From: Actimicrobium sp. CCC2.4
GTDB lineage: Bacteria > Pseudomonadota > Gammaproteobacteria > Burkholderiales > Burkholderiaceae_D
Direction of reading: 5' to 3'
Assembly: GCF_034347385.1 (NCBI RefSeq)
Contig: NZ_CP133777.1
Coordinates: forward strand, 1,860,001 to 1,924,000
DNA: 64,000 nt
Both the position numbers and the translations under genes were made by a program. Position 1 is the stretch's first letter, and each line of letters starts with the position of its first letter. The notes under the pieces were generated by a model. That model searched no databases. It was given only the letters and a program-made list of their open reading frames with translations, and had not been told where the DNA came from. This document shows positions 28,224-36,835 of this stretch, piece after piece.

Positions 28224-29809
28224 GTGGTGTATTGAATCTGGTATCGGTCGGGCCGGGCTTTGCCGACCTGATTGTCCCGCGTGCGGAAGCAGCGCTACGC
28301 GACAGCGATGTGATCGTCGCGTACGAATTGTATTTACGCTGGATCATGCCGTGGATCGAAGGCAAGGAGATCCACATCCCGCCGCTGACGCAAGAGCGCG
28401 AACGCGCCTTGCTGGCCATCGACAAGGCCCGTAGCGGCGCCAAGGTTGCGCTGGTGTCGAGCGGTGATATCGGCATCTATGCGATGGCCGCGCTGGCCTA
28501 CGAAGAAATGCGCGAGGACGATACCTATACCGTCAATCTGGTTCCCGGCATCACCTCGGCCAATGCCTGCGCCTCACTGCTGGGCTCGCCGTTGTCGCAT
28601 GATTTTGCGACGCTGAGCTTGTCCGATTTGCTGTGTCCGTGGGAGTGGATCGAACACCGCGCCCGGCATATTGCCGAGGCTGATCTGGCTTGTGTGCTGT
28701 ACAACGTGCAAAGTGCCGGCCGGCAGGAAGGCGTCTACCGGATTTTGTCGCGCATGCTGGAATTCAAGGCGCCGGGCACGCTGTGCGGCATCGTCAAAAA
28801 TGCCTACCGGCCGGGACAGGAAGTGTCGATACATCGGCTCGATGAATTGCCCGCGTTGAAGTTCGACATGCTGACCACAGTCGTTATCGGCAACCGCTTC
28901 ACCCGTCGCAAGCGCGGGCAGATATTTACGCCACGCGGCTACAACGACTGGAGCGCGCCGCAGGAGGCAGACGTACCGGTTGCACTGGTTGCCACCACTG
29001 AAACGTCGTCCGCTGCGGAAACGGTATTGCCCGCCAATGCACTCTGGGTTTTCGCTGGTACCAGCGACGGCAATGCGCTGGCGCGCGAGCTGGCGGCGCG
29101 CCAGAGTCGCCCTGTGGTGGTGTCGACCGCGACTGAATTCGGCGGTCAGATCGCGATGCAGGATTGCCCCGGCGTGACGGTCTGGGCAGGCCGGCAGGGT
29201 GTCGAAGCGCGCCGTCAGGCATTGGTGACGCATCAGGCCGCAGCACTGATTGACGCAACCCATCCGTATGCGACGCTGATGTCGCAGCAATTGATCGGTC
29301 TGTCCGAGGAATTGGCGTTACCGTATTTGCGGTATGAACGTGCCAGCGCACTGGGTGACGAACCGCATCAGTTGTACGCGACGGTGGAAGAGGCCGCCGC
29401 CTCGGCGATTGCACAAGGCAAACGGATTTTTCTGGCAACCGGCTCGAAAGACCTGGCGACATTTTTGCAGGCCCCCGGCGCGCAGCACTGCACGTGGTTT
29501 GTGCGGGTCACTGCCGATCCAGATTTCATGCAGCGCGTGCTTGAACTCGGTATTCCACGCAGTCAGGTATGCGCGATGCAGGGACCGTTTTCGCAAGCGT
29601 TCAATACCGCGCTGTGGCAAGACTGGCAAATCGATTGCGTCGTTACCAAAGACTCCGGTGAAGCCGGCGGCTATCTGGCCAAGGCCGCTGCGGCCGCTGC
29701 GCTCGATATCCCGCTGCTGGTCGTTGCGCGGCCGCAGATCGATTATCCGGTGCTGGTCGGTGGTGTCGATGACATCGTCCGTCAGCTTGAAGAACGGCAT
29801 CACGCATGA
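28220..29809 (+). CDS. CobJ-CobK fusion: precorrin-3B C17-methyltransferase / precorrin-6A reductase
   Basis: Residues 1 to about 248 form a CobJ/CbiH methylase (LVSVGPGFADLIVPRA, ALVSSGDIGIYAMA, VPGITSANACASLLGSPL) responsible for C17 methylation and ring contraction. From about residue 270 a CobK/CbiJ reductase follows (WVFAGTSDGNALARELA, ALIDATHPYATLMS, VVTKDSGEAGGYLAKAAAA). A 20-residue Val/Ala/Thr linker joins them. Fusion gives a fixed ratio of a mid-pathway and a later enzyme. It overlaps cbiG and cobW by four bases. Confidence 0.93.
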   Translation: MSGVLNLVSVGPGFADLIVPRAEAALRDSDVIVAYELYLRWIMPWIEGKEIHIPPLTQERERALLAIDKARSGAKVALVSSGDIGIYAMAALAYEEMREDDTYTVNLVPGITSANACASLLGSPLSHDFATLSLSDLLCPWEWIEHRARHIAEADLACVLYNVQSAGRQEGVYRILSRMLEFKAPGTLCGIVKNAYRPGQEVSIHRLDELPALKFDMLTTVVIGNRFTRRKRGQIFTPRGYNDWSAPQEADVPVALVATTETSSAAETVLPANALWVFAGTSDGNALARELAARQSRPVVVSTATEFGGQIAMQDCPGVTVWAGRQGVEARRQALVTHQAAALIDATHPYATLMSQQLIGLSEELALPYLRYERASALGDEPHQLYATVEEAAASAIAQGKRIFLATGSKDLATFLQAPGAQHCTWFVRVTADPDFMQRVLELGIPRSQVCAMQGPFSQAFNTALWQDWQIDCVVTKDSGEAGGYLAKAAAAAALDIPLLVVARPQIDYPVLVGGVDDIVRQLEERHHA

Positions 29810-30921
29810 GCGCGCCCATTCCGGTCACCATCGTCACCGGCTTTCTCGGTTCGGGCAAAACCACCTTGTTGCGCAGCCTGATCGCGCGCCGGCAAACCCG
29901 CCGTCTGGCTTTGCTGATCAATGAATTCGGCGAAATCTCGATCGATGGGGCGCTGATCCGCGACGCCGCGGGCGGCAACGCACACATCCAGCTCCATGAT
30001 TTTCCGTATGGCTTGATTGCGTATGGCGACGACGCGCATTTTGTACCGACCATGCAGGCGATTGCCGCGCGTCGGGCCAATGTCGACCATGTATTGATCG
30101 AAACCTCCGGCCTTGCGTTACCCACTGCCGTGATGGAAATTTTGCAGGGTGCCGAACTCGCGGCCGATTTTATTCTCGATGCAACACTCACGGTAGTTGA
30201 TACACCGCTGATGCTGGCGCGGCATTTTGATGATAGCGCACCGGCGACGTTAGCCGATGCGGCTACTGCTACGCTGTTTTCGCAGCAGCTTGAATTCGCC
30301 GATGTGGTGGTGCTGAACAAGATCGATCAGCTCGATGAAGAACAGTTGCTGCAAGCGGAAGAGCAGGTTCGTCGCCGCGCACCGAATGTGCGTTTTCTGG
30401 AGCTGGCCCATGGTGCGCAACTCGACATGCGCGTGGCACTCGGCTTGCGTTTGCATCAGCCAACACTGACCACGCACGATCACCGCTACACGCCGCTGCC
30501 GACGATGCCCGGCCCGAGCAGTGCGGTATTAATCAATCAGGACAGGTTGAACGGTCATGCCCATTCCGGCATGGCAGCGCACAGCCATGGACTGGCGACT
30601 CACAAGCATTTTCATGAACAGGATCCGGGCTGGTTGTCGTTTGTACTGCGCAGTACTGTGCCCCAATCCGGCACGACGCTGCACGATGCACTGGTCACTA
30701 TTGCGAGCGCCGAGCCGGTATTGCGTAGTAAAGGTTTTGTGCAACTTGATTCTGATGAGGCGCCGCAACTGGTGCAGGGCGTGCGTACCCGCGTGTCCAT
30801 TACCCCCGAGCCAGCGCGCAAGGCGTCCGACAAGTCCGAACTGGTGTTTATTGGTTTTCACTTGAGCCGCATCCGCGTGGCCGAACAACTGTCGGCATTG
30901 ACCGGCACCTCCTGGAGATAA
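29806..30921 (+). CDS. cobW: CobW-type GTPase lacking the CxCC motif
   Basis: The 371-residue COG0523 protein has the P-loop GFLGSGKTT, LINEFGEISIDG, the ETSGLALPTAVME switch region and NKID. CobW is thought to deliver cobalt for B12 synthesis, using a CxCC motif in the metal site. Here the aligned region reads HDFPYGLIAYGDD, with no cysteines. A His-rich linker (GHAHSGMAAHSHGLATHKHFH, about residues 248-268) precedes the C-terminal domain. Metal binding, if it occurs, must therefore use other ligands. It sits between the cobJ-cobK fusion and cobO. Confidence 0.88.
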   Translation: MSAPIPVTIVTGFLGSGKTTLLRSLIARRQTRRLALLINEFGEISIDGALIRDAAGGNAHIQLHDFPYGLIAYGDDAHFVPTMQAIAARRANVDHVLIETSGLALPTAVMEILQGAELAADFILDATLTVVDTPLMLARHFDDSAPATLADAATATLFSQQLEFADVVVLNKIDQLDEEQLLQAEEQVRRRAPNVRFLELAHGAQLDMRVALGLRLHQPTLTTHDHRYTPLPTMPGPSSAVLINQDRLNGHAHSGMAAHSHGLATHKHFHEQDPGWLSFVLRSTVPQSGTTLHDALVTIASAEPVLRSKGFVQLDSDEAPQLVQGVRTRVSITPEPARKASDKSELVFIGFHLSRIRVAEQLSALTGTSWR

Positions 30922-31527
30922 ATGATGAAAACAGATCCCGTATCGCACAAGCGCATGTCGCAACGGCACAAAGAAGGCTTTGAAAAAAAGCTGGCCGCAG
31001 CGCAAAAAGAAAAAGGATTGCTGATGGTCTACACCGGTACCGGCAAAGGCAAATCGACCGCCGCTTTCGGCATGGGTATGCGCATCCTCGGGCACGAGAT
31101 GAAACTCGGTGTGGTGCAATTCATCAAGGGGGCGCTGCACAGTGCCGAGCGCCAGATCCTGGGTGTGCATCCGCTGTGTGATTTCCATGTGGTCGGTGCC
31201 GGCTATACCTGGGACACGCAGGACCGTGCAGCCGACATGGCCACCTCGGCCAAGGGCTGGGCCGAAGCGGTGCGGATGATCAACGACCCGAGCTATGACA
31301 TGGTGATTCTGGATGAGCTCAATATCGTTCTCAAATATCAGTATCTGGATCTGGACGAGGTGCTGGACGTGTTCGCCAAGCGCCGCGACATGCTGCACAT
31401 CGTCGTCACCGGTCGCCACGCACCGGAGGCACTGGTCGCGCTAGCGGATCTGGTCAGTGACATTCGCCCGGTCAAGCATCCGTATCAGGAGCAGGGTATC
31501 AAGGCGCAAAAAGGCGTGGAGTTCTGA
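30922..31527 (+). CDS. cobO: Cob(I)yrinic acid a,c-diamide adenosyltransferase
   Basis: The CobA/CobO/BtuR-type enzyme adds the 5'-deoxyadenosyl group to Co(I) corrinoids using ATP. The 201-residue product has the P-loop-like TGTGKGKST (residues 38-46), VVQFIKGA and the MVILDELNIVLKY segment. It directly abuts the cobW stop (no gap) and cobB begins at the base after its own stop. It can serve both de novo synthesis and salvage of imported corrinoids. Confidence 0.97.
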   Translation: MMKTDPVSHKRMSQRHKEGFEKKLAAAQKEKGLLMVYTGTGKGKSTAAFGMGMRILGHEMKLGVVQFIKGALHSAERQILGVHPLCDFHVVGAGYTWDTQDRAADMATSAKGWAEAVRMINDPSYDMVILDELNIVLKYQYLDLDEVLDVFAKRRDMLHIVVTGRHAPEALVALADLVSDIRPVKHPYQEQGIKAQKGVEF

Positions 31528-32817
31528 ATGGTGCGACATTGTCCTGCGCTGTTCATCAGCGCACCCGCTTCCAACCACGGCAAGACCACGGTCACTGCCG
31601 CACTGGCGCGTCATCATCGCAATTTGGGTCGCAAGGTCGTGGTGTTCAAGACCGGGCCGGACTTTCTGGATCCGATGATTTTGCAGCGGGCCAGTGGCGG
31701 TGTGGTGCATCAGCTCGATTTGTGGCTGGCCGGTGAAGCGGCGTGTCGTCAACTGCTGTACGCCGCCGCAGGCGAGGCAGACCTGATATTGATCGAAGGC
31801 GTGATGGGGTTATTTGACGGCGCGCCGTGCAGCGCTGATGTCGCAGAGCGATTCGGTGTTCCTGTGCTGGCGGTGATCGACGCGACCGGGCTGGCGCAAA
31901 CCATCGGTGCGATTGCGGCCGGTCTGGCTGGCTATCGTCCGACCGTGACACTGGCGGGTGTGCTCGCCAATGCGGTTGCCAGCGACCGCCATGAAGAAAT
32001 GCTGATGCAAGGTATGCCGGCTGCTATCCGATATTTGGGCGGTGTCCGTCGCAATGCACTTTTTGCGTTGCCCCGTCAGCATCTGGGCTTGTTGCCTGCC
32101 GATGCAGTGAGCGATCTCGATGCACGGCTGGATGCGCTGGCTGCCTGTATTGCGCCGCTTGCGGTTGCTGCACTGCCTGCCAAGGTCGCATTCACCCGTG
32201 CCGATTGCGCGCTGCCAGCGTCTCTATTGCAAGGCGTGCGTATCGGTGTCGCACGTGATGCGGCGTTCTCTTTTTTGTATCCGGCTAATCTGGCGTTGCT
32301 GGAAGCGATGGGTGCGACGCTGCATTTTTTCTCGCCGCTGGCCGATGCGACTTTGCCGGAGGTCGACAGTATGTATTTGCCCGGTGGATTTCCGGAGCTG
32401 CATCTGGCTGCGCTGCAAAATAATCAGGCGATGCATGCCGCATTGCGTGCCCATGTCGCTGCCGACAAACCGCTCTTTGCCGAGTGTGGCGGCTTGCTGT
32501 ATCTGCTGGAATCACTGACCGACAAAGCCGGTCAGCCGGGTGCGATGACTGCACTGTTGCCGGGGTCGGCGCAGATGCAAAGCAAGCTGCAGGGCCTTGG
32601 CTATCAAAGCGCAGCTATGCCCGGTGGTGTGTTGCGCGCGCATACTTTTCACTACTCGCACATCAGCATGCGGCTCACGCCGGCAGCGTCGGGCGAACGG
32701 CTTTTCAATACCTCGGCAGGCGAGGCAATCTATCAAGTAGGACGATTGACGGCGACGTATCTGCACTGCTATTTCCCGTCCAATCCGGTTGCCGCAGCCC
32801 GGCTTTTTTTATCATGA
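31528..32817 (+). CDS. cobB: Cobyrinate a,c-diamide synthase (CobB/CbiA)
   Basis: This amidotransferase amidates the a and c carboxylates of cobyrinate. The 429-residue product has an N-terminal P-loop (SAPASNHGKTTV), the FKTGPDFLDPM and EGVMGLFDG segments and a C-terminal class I glutaminase domain with nucleophile Cys in FAECGGLLYLLE and the AHTFHYSH region. The start abuts cobO; the stop overlaps bluB by four bases. Confidence 0.95.
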   Translation: MVRHCPALFISAPASNHGKTTVTAALARHHRNLGRKVVVFKTGPDFLDPMILQRASGGVVHQLDLWLAGEAACRQLLYAAAGEADLILIEGVMGLFDGAPCSADVAERFGVPVLAVIDATGLAQTIGAIAAGLAGYRPTVTLAGVLANAVASDRHEEMLMQGMPAAIRYLGGVRRNALFALPRQHLGLLPADAVSDLDARLDALAACIAPLAVAALPAKVAFTRADCALPASLLQGVRIGVARDAAFSFLYPANLALLEAMGATLHFFSPLADATLPEVDSMYLPGGFPELHLAALQNNQAMHAALRAHVAADKPLFAECGGLLYLLESLTDKAGQPGAMTALLPGSAQMQSKLQGLGYQSAAMPGGVLRAHTFHYSHISMRLTPAASGERLFNTSAGEAIYQVGRLTATYLHCYFPSNPVAAARLFLS

Positions 32818-33476
32818 ACCGCTTTTCCAACGATGACATCGCCGCCGTCTATCGGGTGATTGCCGAGCGGCGCGACGTGCGACATTTTTTGTCGGACCCG
32901 ATTGATCCGGACTTGATGGTGCGGGTACTGCAGGCAGCGCATCTGGCGCCTAGTGTCGGCTTCATGCAGCCGTGGCGGTTCATCCGGATTGTTGATCCGG
33001 CGCGACGGCAAGCGGTGTACGAGCTGGTTGAACAGGAACGCATCGCCACCGCGCACGCACTTGCGCAGCGCGAAGATGAATTCATGCGCCTGAAAGTGGA
33101 AGGCATTCGCGAATGCGGCGAAGTGCTGGTGGTGGCCTTGATGGATAGGTGCGAAGAGCATGTCTTTGGTCGCCGTACGCTACCCGAAATGGATCTGGCA
33201 TCGGTGTCCTGCGCGATTCAAAATATGTGGCTGGCGGCGCGGGCAGAAGGCATCGGCATGGGCTGGGTGTCGATGTTCGAGCCGGAACAATTAAAGCAGT
33301 TGTTGCAGATGCCGGCCGGTGCCAAGCCGATTGCGATTCTCTGCCTCGGCCACGTCGCTGCTTTTTATGCCAAGCCGATGCTGGAACAGCAGGGTTGGGC
33401 AGCGCGGCAGTCCTTGTCGGACCTGCTGTTTGTTGATCGCTGGGGTGCGATCGAATCTCCTGCGGTGCCGGAATGA
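32814..33476 (+). CDS. bluB: 5,6-dimethylbenzimidazole synthase BluB
   Basis: BluB uses oxygen to cannibalise reduced FMN into 5,6-dimethylbenzimidazole, the lower ligand of B12. The 220-residue nitroreductase-fold protein has RRDVRHFLSDP, the AAHLAPSVGFMQPWRFI segment and AEGIGMGWVSMFEPEQ. The ATG overlaps the cobB stop; the longer in-frame extension runs antiparallel to nothing and lies inside cobB. Its oxygen need means at least this step is aerobic, although several ring enzymes here are of the anaerobic type. Confidence 0.95.
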   Translation: MNRFSNDDIAAVYRVIAERRDVRHFLSDPIDPDLMVRVLQAAHLAPSVGFMQPWRFIRIVDPARRQAVYELVEQERIATAHALAQREDEFMRLKVEGIRECGEVLVVALMDRCEEHVFGRRTLPEMDLASVSCAIQNMWLAARAEGIGMGWVSMFEPEQLKQLLQMPAGAKPIAILCLGHVAAFYAKPMLEQQGWAARQSLSDLLFVDRWGAIESPAVPE

Positions 33477-34519
33477 CGGTTGTTGCCATGGGTACCAGCG
33501 CAGGTTTGTCGGCACGCAAACGATCACTCGTTGTGGTCGGCTTGCTTGTCATCGCAGCTCTGGTTGCGCTGCTGGTAGCGGGGATGACCGGGTCGGTATC
33601 GTTATCCTTGCCGGAGATTCAGACAGCCGCCAGCACCCTGCTCGCCGGTGGCGATGCGTCACTGGCGTCGACCGTACTCGGCTTGCGCCTCGCGCGCGCC
33701 GCATCGGCCTTCGTCACTGGCGCAATGCTCGCGCTGGCCGGGGTGATGATGCAGGCATTGCTGCGCAATCCACTGGCTGATCCATATGTGCTGGGCGTGT
33801 CGGGCGGTGCGGCGGTCGGGGCGCTGGCGGCCATGCTTTTTTTCAGCGCGGCATGGATGATTGATGCCGCCGCGTTTGCCGGTGCGCTGATGGTGGCGTT
33901 GTTGCTGTTTGTGCTGGTACACCGCGATCTGCGTGGCGGTTCGGGCCGGGGCGATCGTTCGCTGTTGCTGCTTAGCGGCGTGGTGGTGGCGTCGGGCTGC
34001 GGCGCACTGGTCACCTTGATGCTGTCGATTGCACCCGATAGCCGCTTGCGCGGCATGGTGTTCTGGCTCATCGGCGACGTGTCGGGATCGACCTTGCGCG
34101 GTTTGCCGTGGCTGATACTCGCCGGTGCCTTGCTGTTATCGCTGCGCTTTGCGCGGGCCATCAACATCATGGCATTGCATGCCGATGCGGCGCTGACATT
34201 GGGTGTGCCGGTCGCGCGCTTGCGTCGCGGATTGTTTTTTTGTGCGGCGTTGCTGACCGCTGCTGCGGTCAGCAACGCGGGCAGTATCGGGTTTGTCGGC
34301 CTGATCGTGCCGCATGCCTGTCGCTTTGCGCTCGGTCCCGATCACCGGTTGTTACTGCCCGCGTCGGTACTGGTCGGCGGGACATTTTTGCTGCTGGCCG
34401 ATACGCTCGCGCGCACCGTGGTCGCACCGCAGCAACTGCCGGTGGGCGTGATCACTGCGTTGATTGGCGTGCCGCTCTTTTTGCTGCAACTGCACCATCT
34501 GCGGAGAAGCACCGGATGA
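33473..34519 (+). CDS. btuC: Corrinoid ABC transporter permease (BtuC-type, FecCD family)
   Basis: The 348-residue membrane protein has about nine to ten hydrophobic helices and the FecCD signature regions (LRLARAASAFVTGAMLALAGVMMQALLRNPLADP, given here by its span near residues 65-100, and GFVGLIVPHACRF). It forms the channel of a BtuCDF importer, with ATPase and binding-protein genes in the same operon. It overlaps bluB and btuD by four bases. Confidence 0.92.
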   Translation: MTVVAMGTSAGLSARKRSLVVVGLLVIAALVALLVAGMTGSVSLSLPEIQTAASTLLAGGDASLASTVLGLRLARAASAFVTGAMLALAGVMMQALLRNPLADPYVLGVSGGAAVGALAAMLFFSAAWMIDAAAFAGALMVALLLFVLVHRDLRGGSGRGDRSLLLLSGVVVASGCGALVTLMLSIAPDSRLRGMVFWLIGDVSGSTLRGLPWLILAGALLLSLRFARAINIMALHADAALTLGVPVARLRRGLFFCAALLTAAAVSNAGSIGFVGLIVPHACRFALGPDHRLLLPASVLVGGTFLLLADTLARTVVAPQQLPVGVITALIGVPLFLLQLHHLRRSTG

Positions 34520-35292
34520 TGCAGACGAGGGACCTTAGCCTGCAGGTGGCAGGTCGCGTGCTGATCGACGCGCTGGACTGGCAGATCACAGCAGGGCAAT
34601 GCTGGTGCGTCGTCGGTCGTAACGGCGCGGGCAAGAGCACGCTGCTCACGGCGCTGGCGGGCTTGCGGCCACCAGATCGCGGCGTGGTGCAAGTGGCAGG
34701 GCGCGCGCTGGCCGACTGGCCGTTACAGGCGCTGGCACGCGAGCGTGCTTATCTGCCGCAGGGTCACAATGATGCGTTCAGTTATTCGGTGATCGACACC
34801 GTGCTGTCGGCCCGGCATCCGCACCATGGCGCTCGCTACTGGGAGTCCGACGATGATCATCAGATGGCACAGGCGGCCTTGTCGACCATGGATGTGGCCG
34901 ACCTGGCACAACGCGATGTGCGTTCGCTGTCGGGTGGCGAGCGGCAGCGGGTAGCGATTGCTGCGGTGCTGGCGCAAGGCACACCGCTGCTGTTGCTCGA
35001 TGAACCGGCCAATGCGCTCGATCTGGCGCATCAGGTCAGCGTCATGCAGTTGTTGACATCGCTGCGCCGGGATGCGGGCAAGGCGATCGTGATGGTCAGC
35101 CATGATCTCAATCAGGTGCAGTCGGTCGCAAGTCACGTGCTGCTACTGATGGGAAATGGCCAGTGGCAGGCCGGTACGGTGGCGCAGATGATGACCAGCA
35201 CACTGCTCGGCCAATGCCTCGGTCACCCGATCGATATCGTGCGTTACGGCACCCGACTTCTTTTTCTTCCGGCAGAACTTGGCAATGAATAA
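34516..35292 (+). CDS. btuD: Corrinoid ABC transporter ATP-binding protein (BtuD-type)
   Basis: The 258-residue product has Walker A GRNGAGKST (residues 34-42), the signature SLSGGERQR, Walker B LLLLDEPANALD and the switch His in VSHDLNQ. ATG 34516 overlaps the btuC stop, and the longer upstream frame lies within btuC. With btuC and the later btuF it should import cobalamin or cobinamide delivered from an outer-membrane receptor, which is not in this window. Confidence 0.94.
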   Translation: MMQTRDLSLQVAGRVLIDALDWQITAGQCWCVVGRNGAGKSTLLTALAGLRPPDRGVVQVAGRALADWPLQALARERAYLPQGHNDAFSYSVIDTVLSARHPHHGARYWESDDDHQMAQAALSTMDVADLAQRDVRSLSGGERQRVAIAAVLAQGTPLLLLDEPANALDLAHQVSVMQLLTSLRRDAGKAIVMVSHDLNQVQSVASHVLLLMGNGQWQAGTVAQMMTSTLLGQCLGHPIDIVRYGTRLLFLPAELGNE

Positions 35293-35331
35293 TCAACTCT
35301 CAGGGCGCTGGACCGTCTCGCGGGCAACCTC

Positions 35332-35889
35332 ATGACTCGCACGCTAATTCTGGGCGGCGCACGCTCCGGCAAAAGCGCGCATGCCGAAAGGCTGGCCGGC
35401 ACCAGCGGCAAAGCAGTTATTTACATCGCCACGGCGCAAGCCCGCGACGACGAGATGGCAGCACGCATCGAGGTGCATCGCCAGCAGCGTCCGGCCGGCT
35501 GGACCACGATCGAAGAACCGCTGGCACTTGGCGCAGCGATGCGCGCGCACAGCAGGCCCGATAACGTGTTGCTGATCGATTGCCTGTCCGTCTGGCTGTC
35601 GAATCTGCTGTTTGCCGACGGGCTGGATTTTCCCGAGGTCGGCCGGATCACTGCACCGCCGACCTTCGTGGCGCAGCGCACTTTGTTTTTGCAGGCGCTG
35701 GAACAGGCCCCGGGCGACATCGTGCTGGTATCAAATGAAGTCGGCATGGGCATCATCCCGCAGGGTGCGATCACACGCTGGTATGTCGATGAAGCAGGGC
35801 GCTTGAATCAAGCCGTCGCCGTAGTGTGCGAGCGGGCGGTGTGGGTCGCGGCGGGCTTGCCGTTGATGTTGAAGGGCGCTCCATGTTGA
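35332..35889 (+). CDS. cobU: Adenosylcobinamide kinase / adenosylcobinamide-phosphate guanylyltransferase
   Basis: CobU (CobP) phosphorylates adenosylcobinamide and attaches GMP, needed for nucleotide-loop assembly and for cobinamide salvage. The 185-residue product has the P-loop GGARSGKS (residues 8-15), the YIATAQARDDEMAARIEVHR segment containing the guanylylated His region, and LLIDCLSVWLSNLL. It starts 39 bases after btuD and its stop overlaps cbiB. Confidence 0.95.
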   Translation: MTRTLILGGARSGKSAHAERLAGTSGKAVIYIATAQARDDEMAARIEVHRQQRPAGWTTIEEPLALGAAMRAHSRPDNVLLIDCLSVWLSNLLFADGLDFPEVGRITAPPTFVAQRTLFLQALEQAPGDIVLVSNEVGMGIIPQGAITRWYVDEAGRLNQAVAVVCERAVWVAAGLPLMLKGAPC

Positions 35890-36833
35890 TGGCGTTGGGC
35901 ATGCCGGTGGTCGCACTGCTGGTTGTTGCGGGTGTGCTGCTCGATCTGGTATTGGGCGAAGCACGACGCTGGCATCCGCTGGTGGGTTTCGGCAATCTGG
36001 CAAACGCACTGGAGCGTCGGCTCAACAAGCCCGACCGGTCCATCCTGTGCGGCGCACTGGCCTGGCTGCTCGCGGTTCTGCCACCGGTGATTGCTGCCAT
36101 CTGGCTGATACGCATCGCCGCGTCATACAGCTTCTGGATGGTCGCCTTGCTGCATGTGTTGCTGCTGTATTTCAGCATCGGACTACGCAGTTTGCGCGAC
36201 CACTTGCTGCCGATTGCAACCGCGTTGGCGGCACAGGATTTGCCGCTGGCGCGCGCGCTGACGGCGCGTATTGTCAGCCGTGATACGGCCGATGCGAGTG
36301 CCGCCGATCTGGCCAAGGCCGGTGTCGAATCGCTGCTCGAAAACGGTAATGATGCGGTCTTCGGTACCTTGTTCTGGTTTGTCATCGCCGGTGGTCCGGG
36401 CGCCTTGCTGTTTCGTCTTGCGAACACACTCGATGCAATGTGGGGCTATCGGACGCCGCGCTATCTGCGCTTTGGTCGGGTGGCCGCGCGCATCGATGAT
36501 GGTTTGAACTGGTTACCGGCGCGCTTGACGGCGCTGTCGTATGCGCTGCTCGGCAACACCGCCAACGCGCTGTGGTGCTGGCGCACGCAGGCACCCGCGT
36601 GGTCGAGTCCGAATGCCGGACCGGTGATGTCTGCCGGCGCCGGTGCGCTTGGTCTGGCGCTCGGCGGTGCGGCGCGTTATGACGGTGAGATCGAATCCCG
36701 GCCTGCACTGGGCCGGGGAGAACCCGCTGCCGGGCGCGACATCGCCCGTGCCTGGCATCTGGTGCTCGGTACCTGCGCGCTGTGGACTGGTGTGATCGGG
36801 CTTATAGGGTTCTTACTTTGGTTGAAGGGATAA
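35883..36833 (+). CDS. cbiB: Adenosylcobinamide-phosphate synthase (CbiB/CobD type)
   Basis: This membrane enzyme attaches aminopropanol or its phosphate to adenosylcobyric acid. The 316-residue product has several hydrophobic helices, HPLVGFGNLA, RIVSRDTADAS followed by AGVESLLENGNDAVFGTLFW, and GYRTPRYLRFGRVAARIDDGLNW spanning a conserved region. The start at 35883 overlaps the cobU stop; ATG 35889 is an alternative. The frame upstream of 35883 lies in cobU and is rejected. Confidence 0.93.
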   Translation: MLMALGMPVVALLVVAGVLLDLVLGEARRWHPLVGFGNLANALERRLNKPDRSILCGALAWLLAVLPPVIAAIWLIRIAASYSFWMVALLHVLLLYFSIGLRSLRDHLLPIATALAAQDLPLARALTARIVSRDTADASAADLAKAGVESLLENGNDAVFGTLFWFVIAGGPGALLFRLANTLDAMWGYRTPRYLRFGRVAARIDDGLNWLPARLTALSYALLGNTANALWCWRTQAPAWSSPNAGPVMSAGAGALGLALGGAARYDGEIESRPALGRGEPAAGRDIARAWHLVLGTCALWTGVIGLIGFLLWLKG

Positions 36834-36835
36834 GC

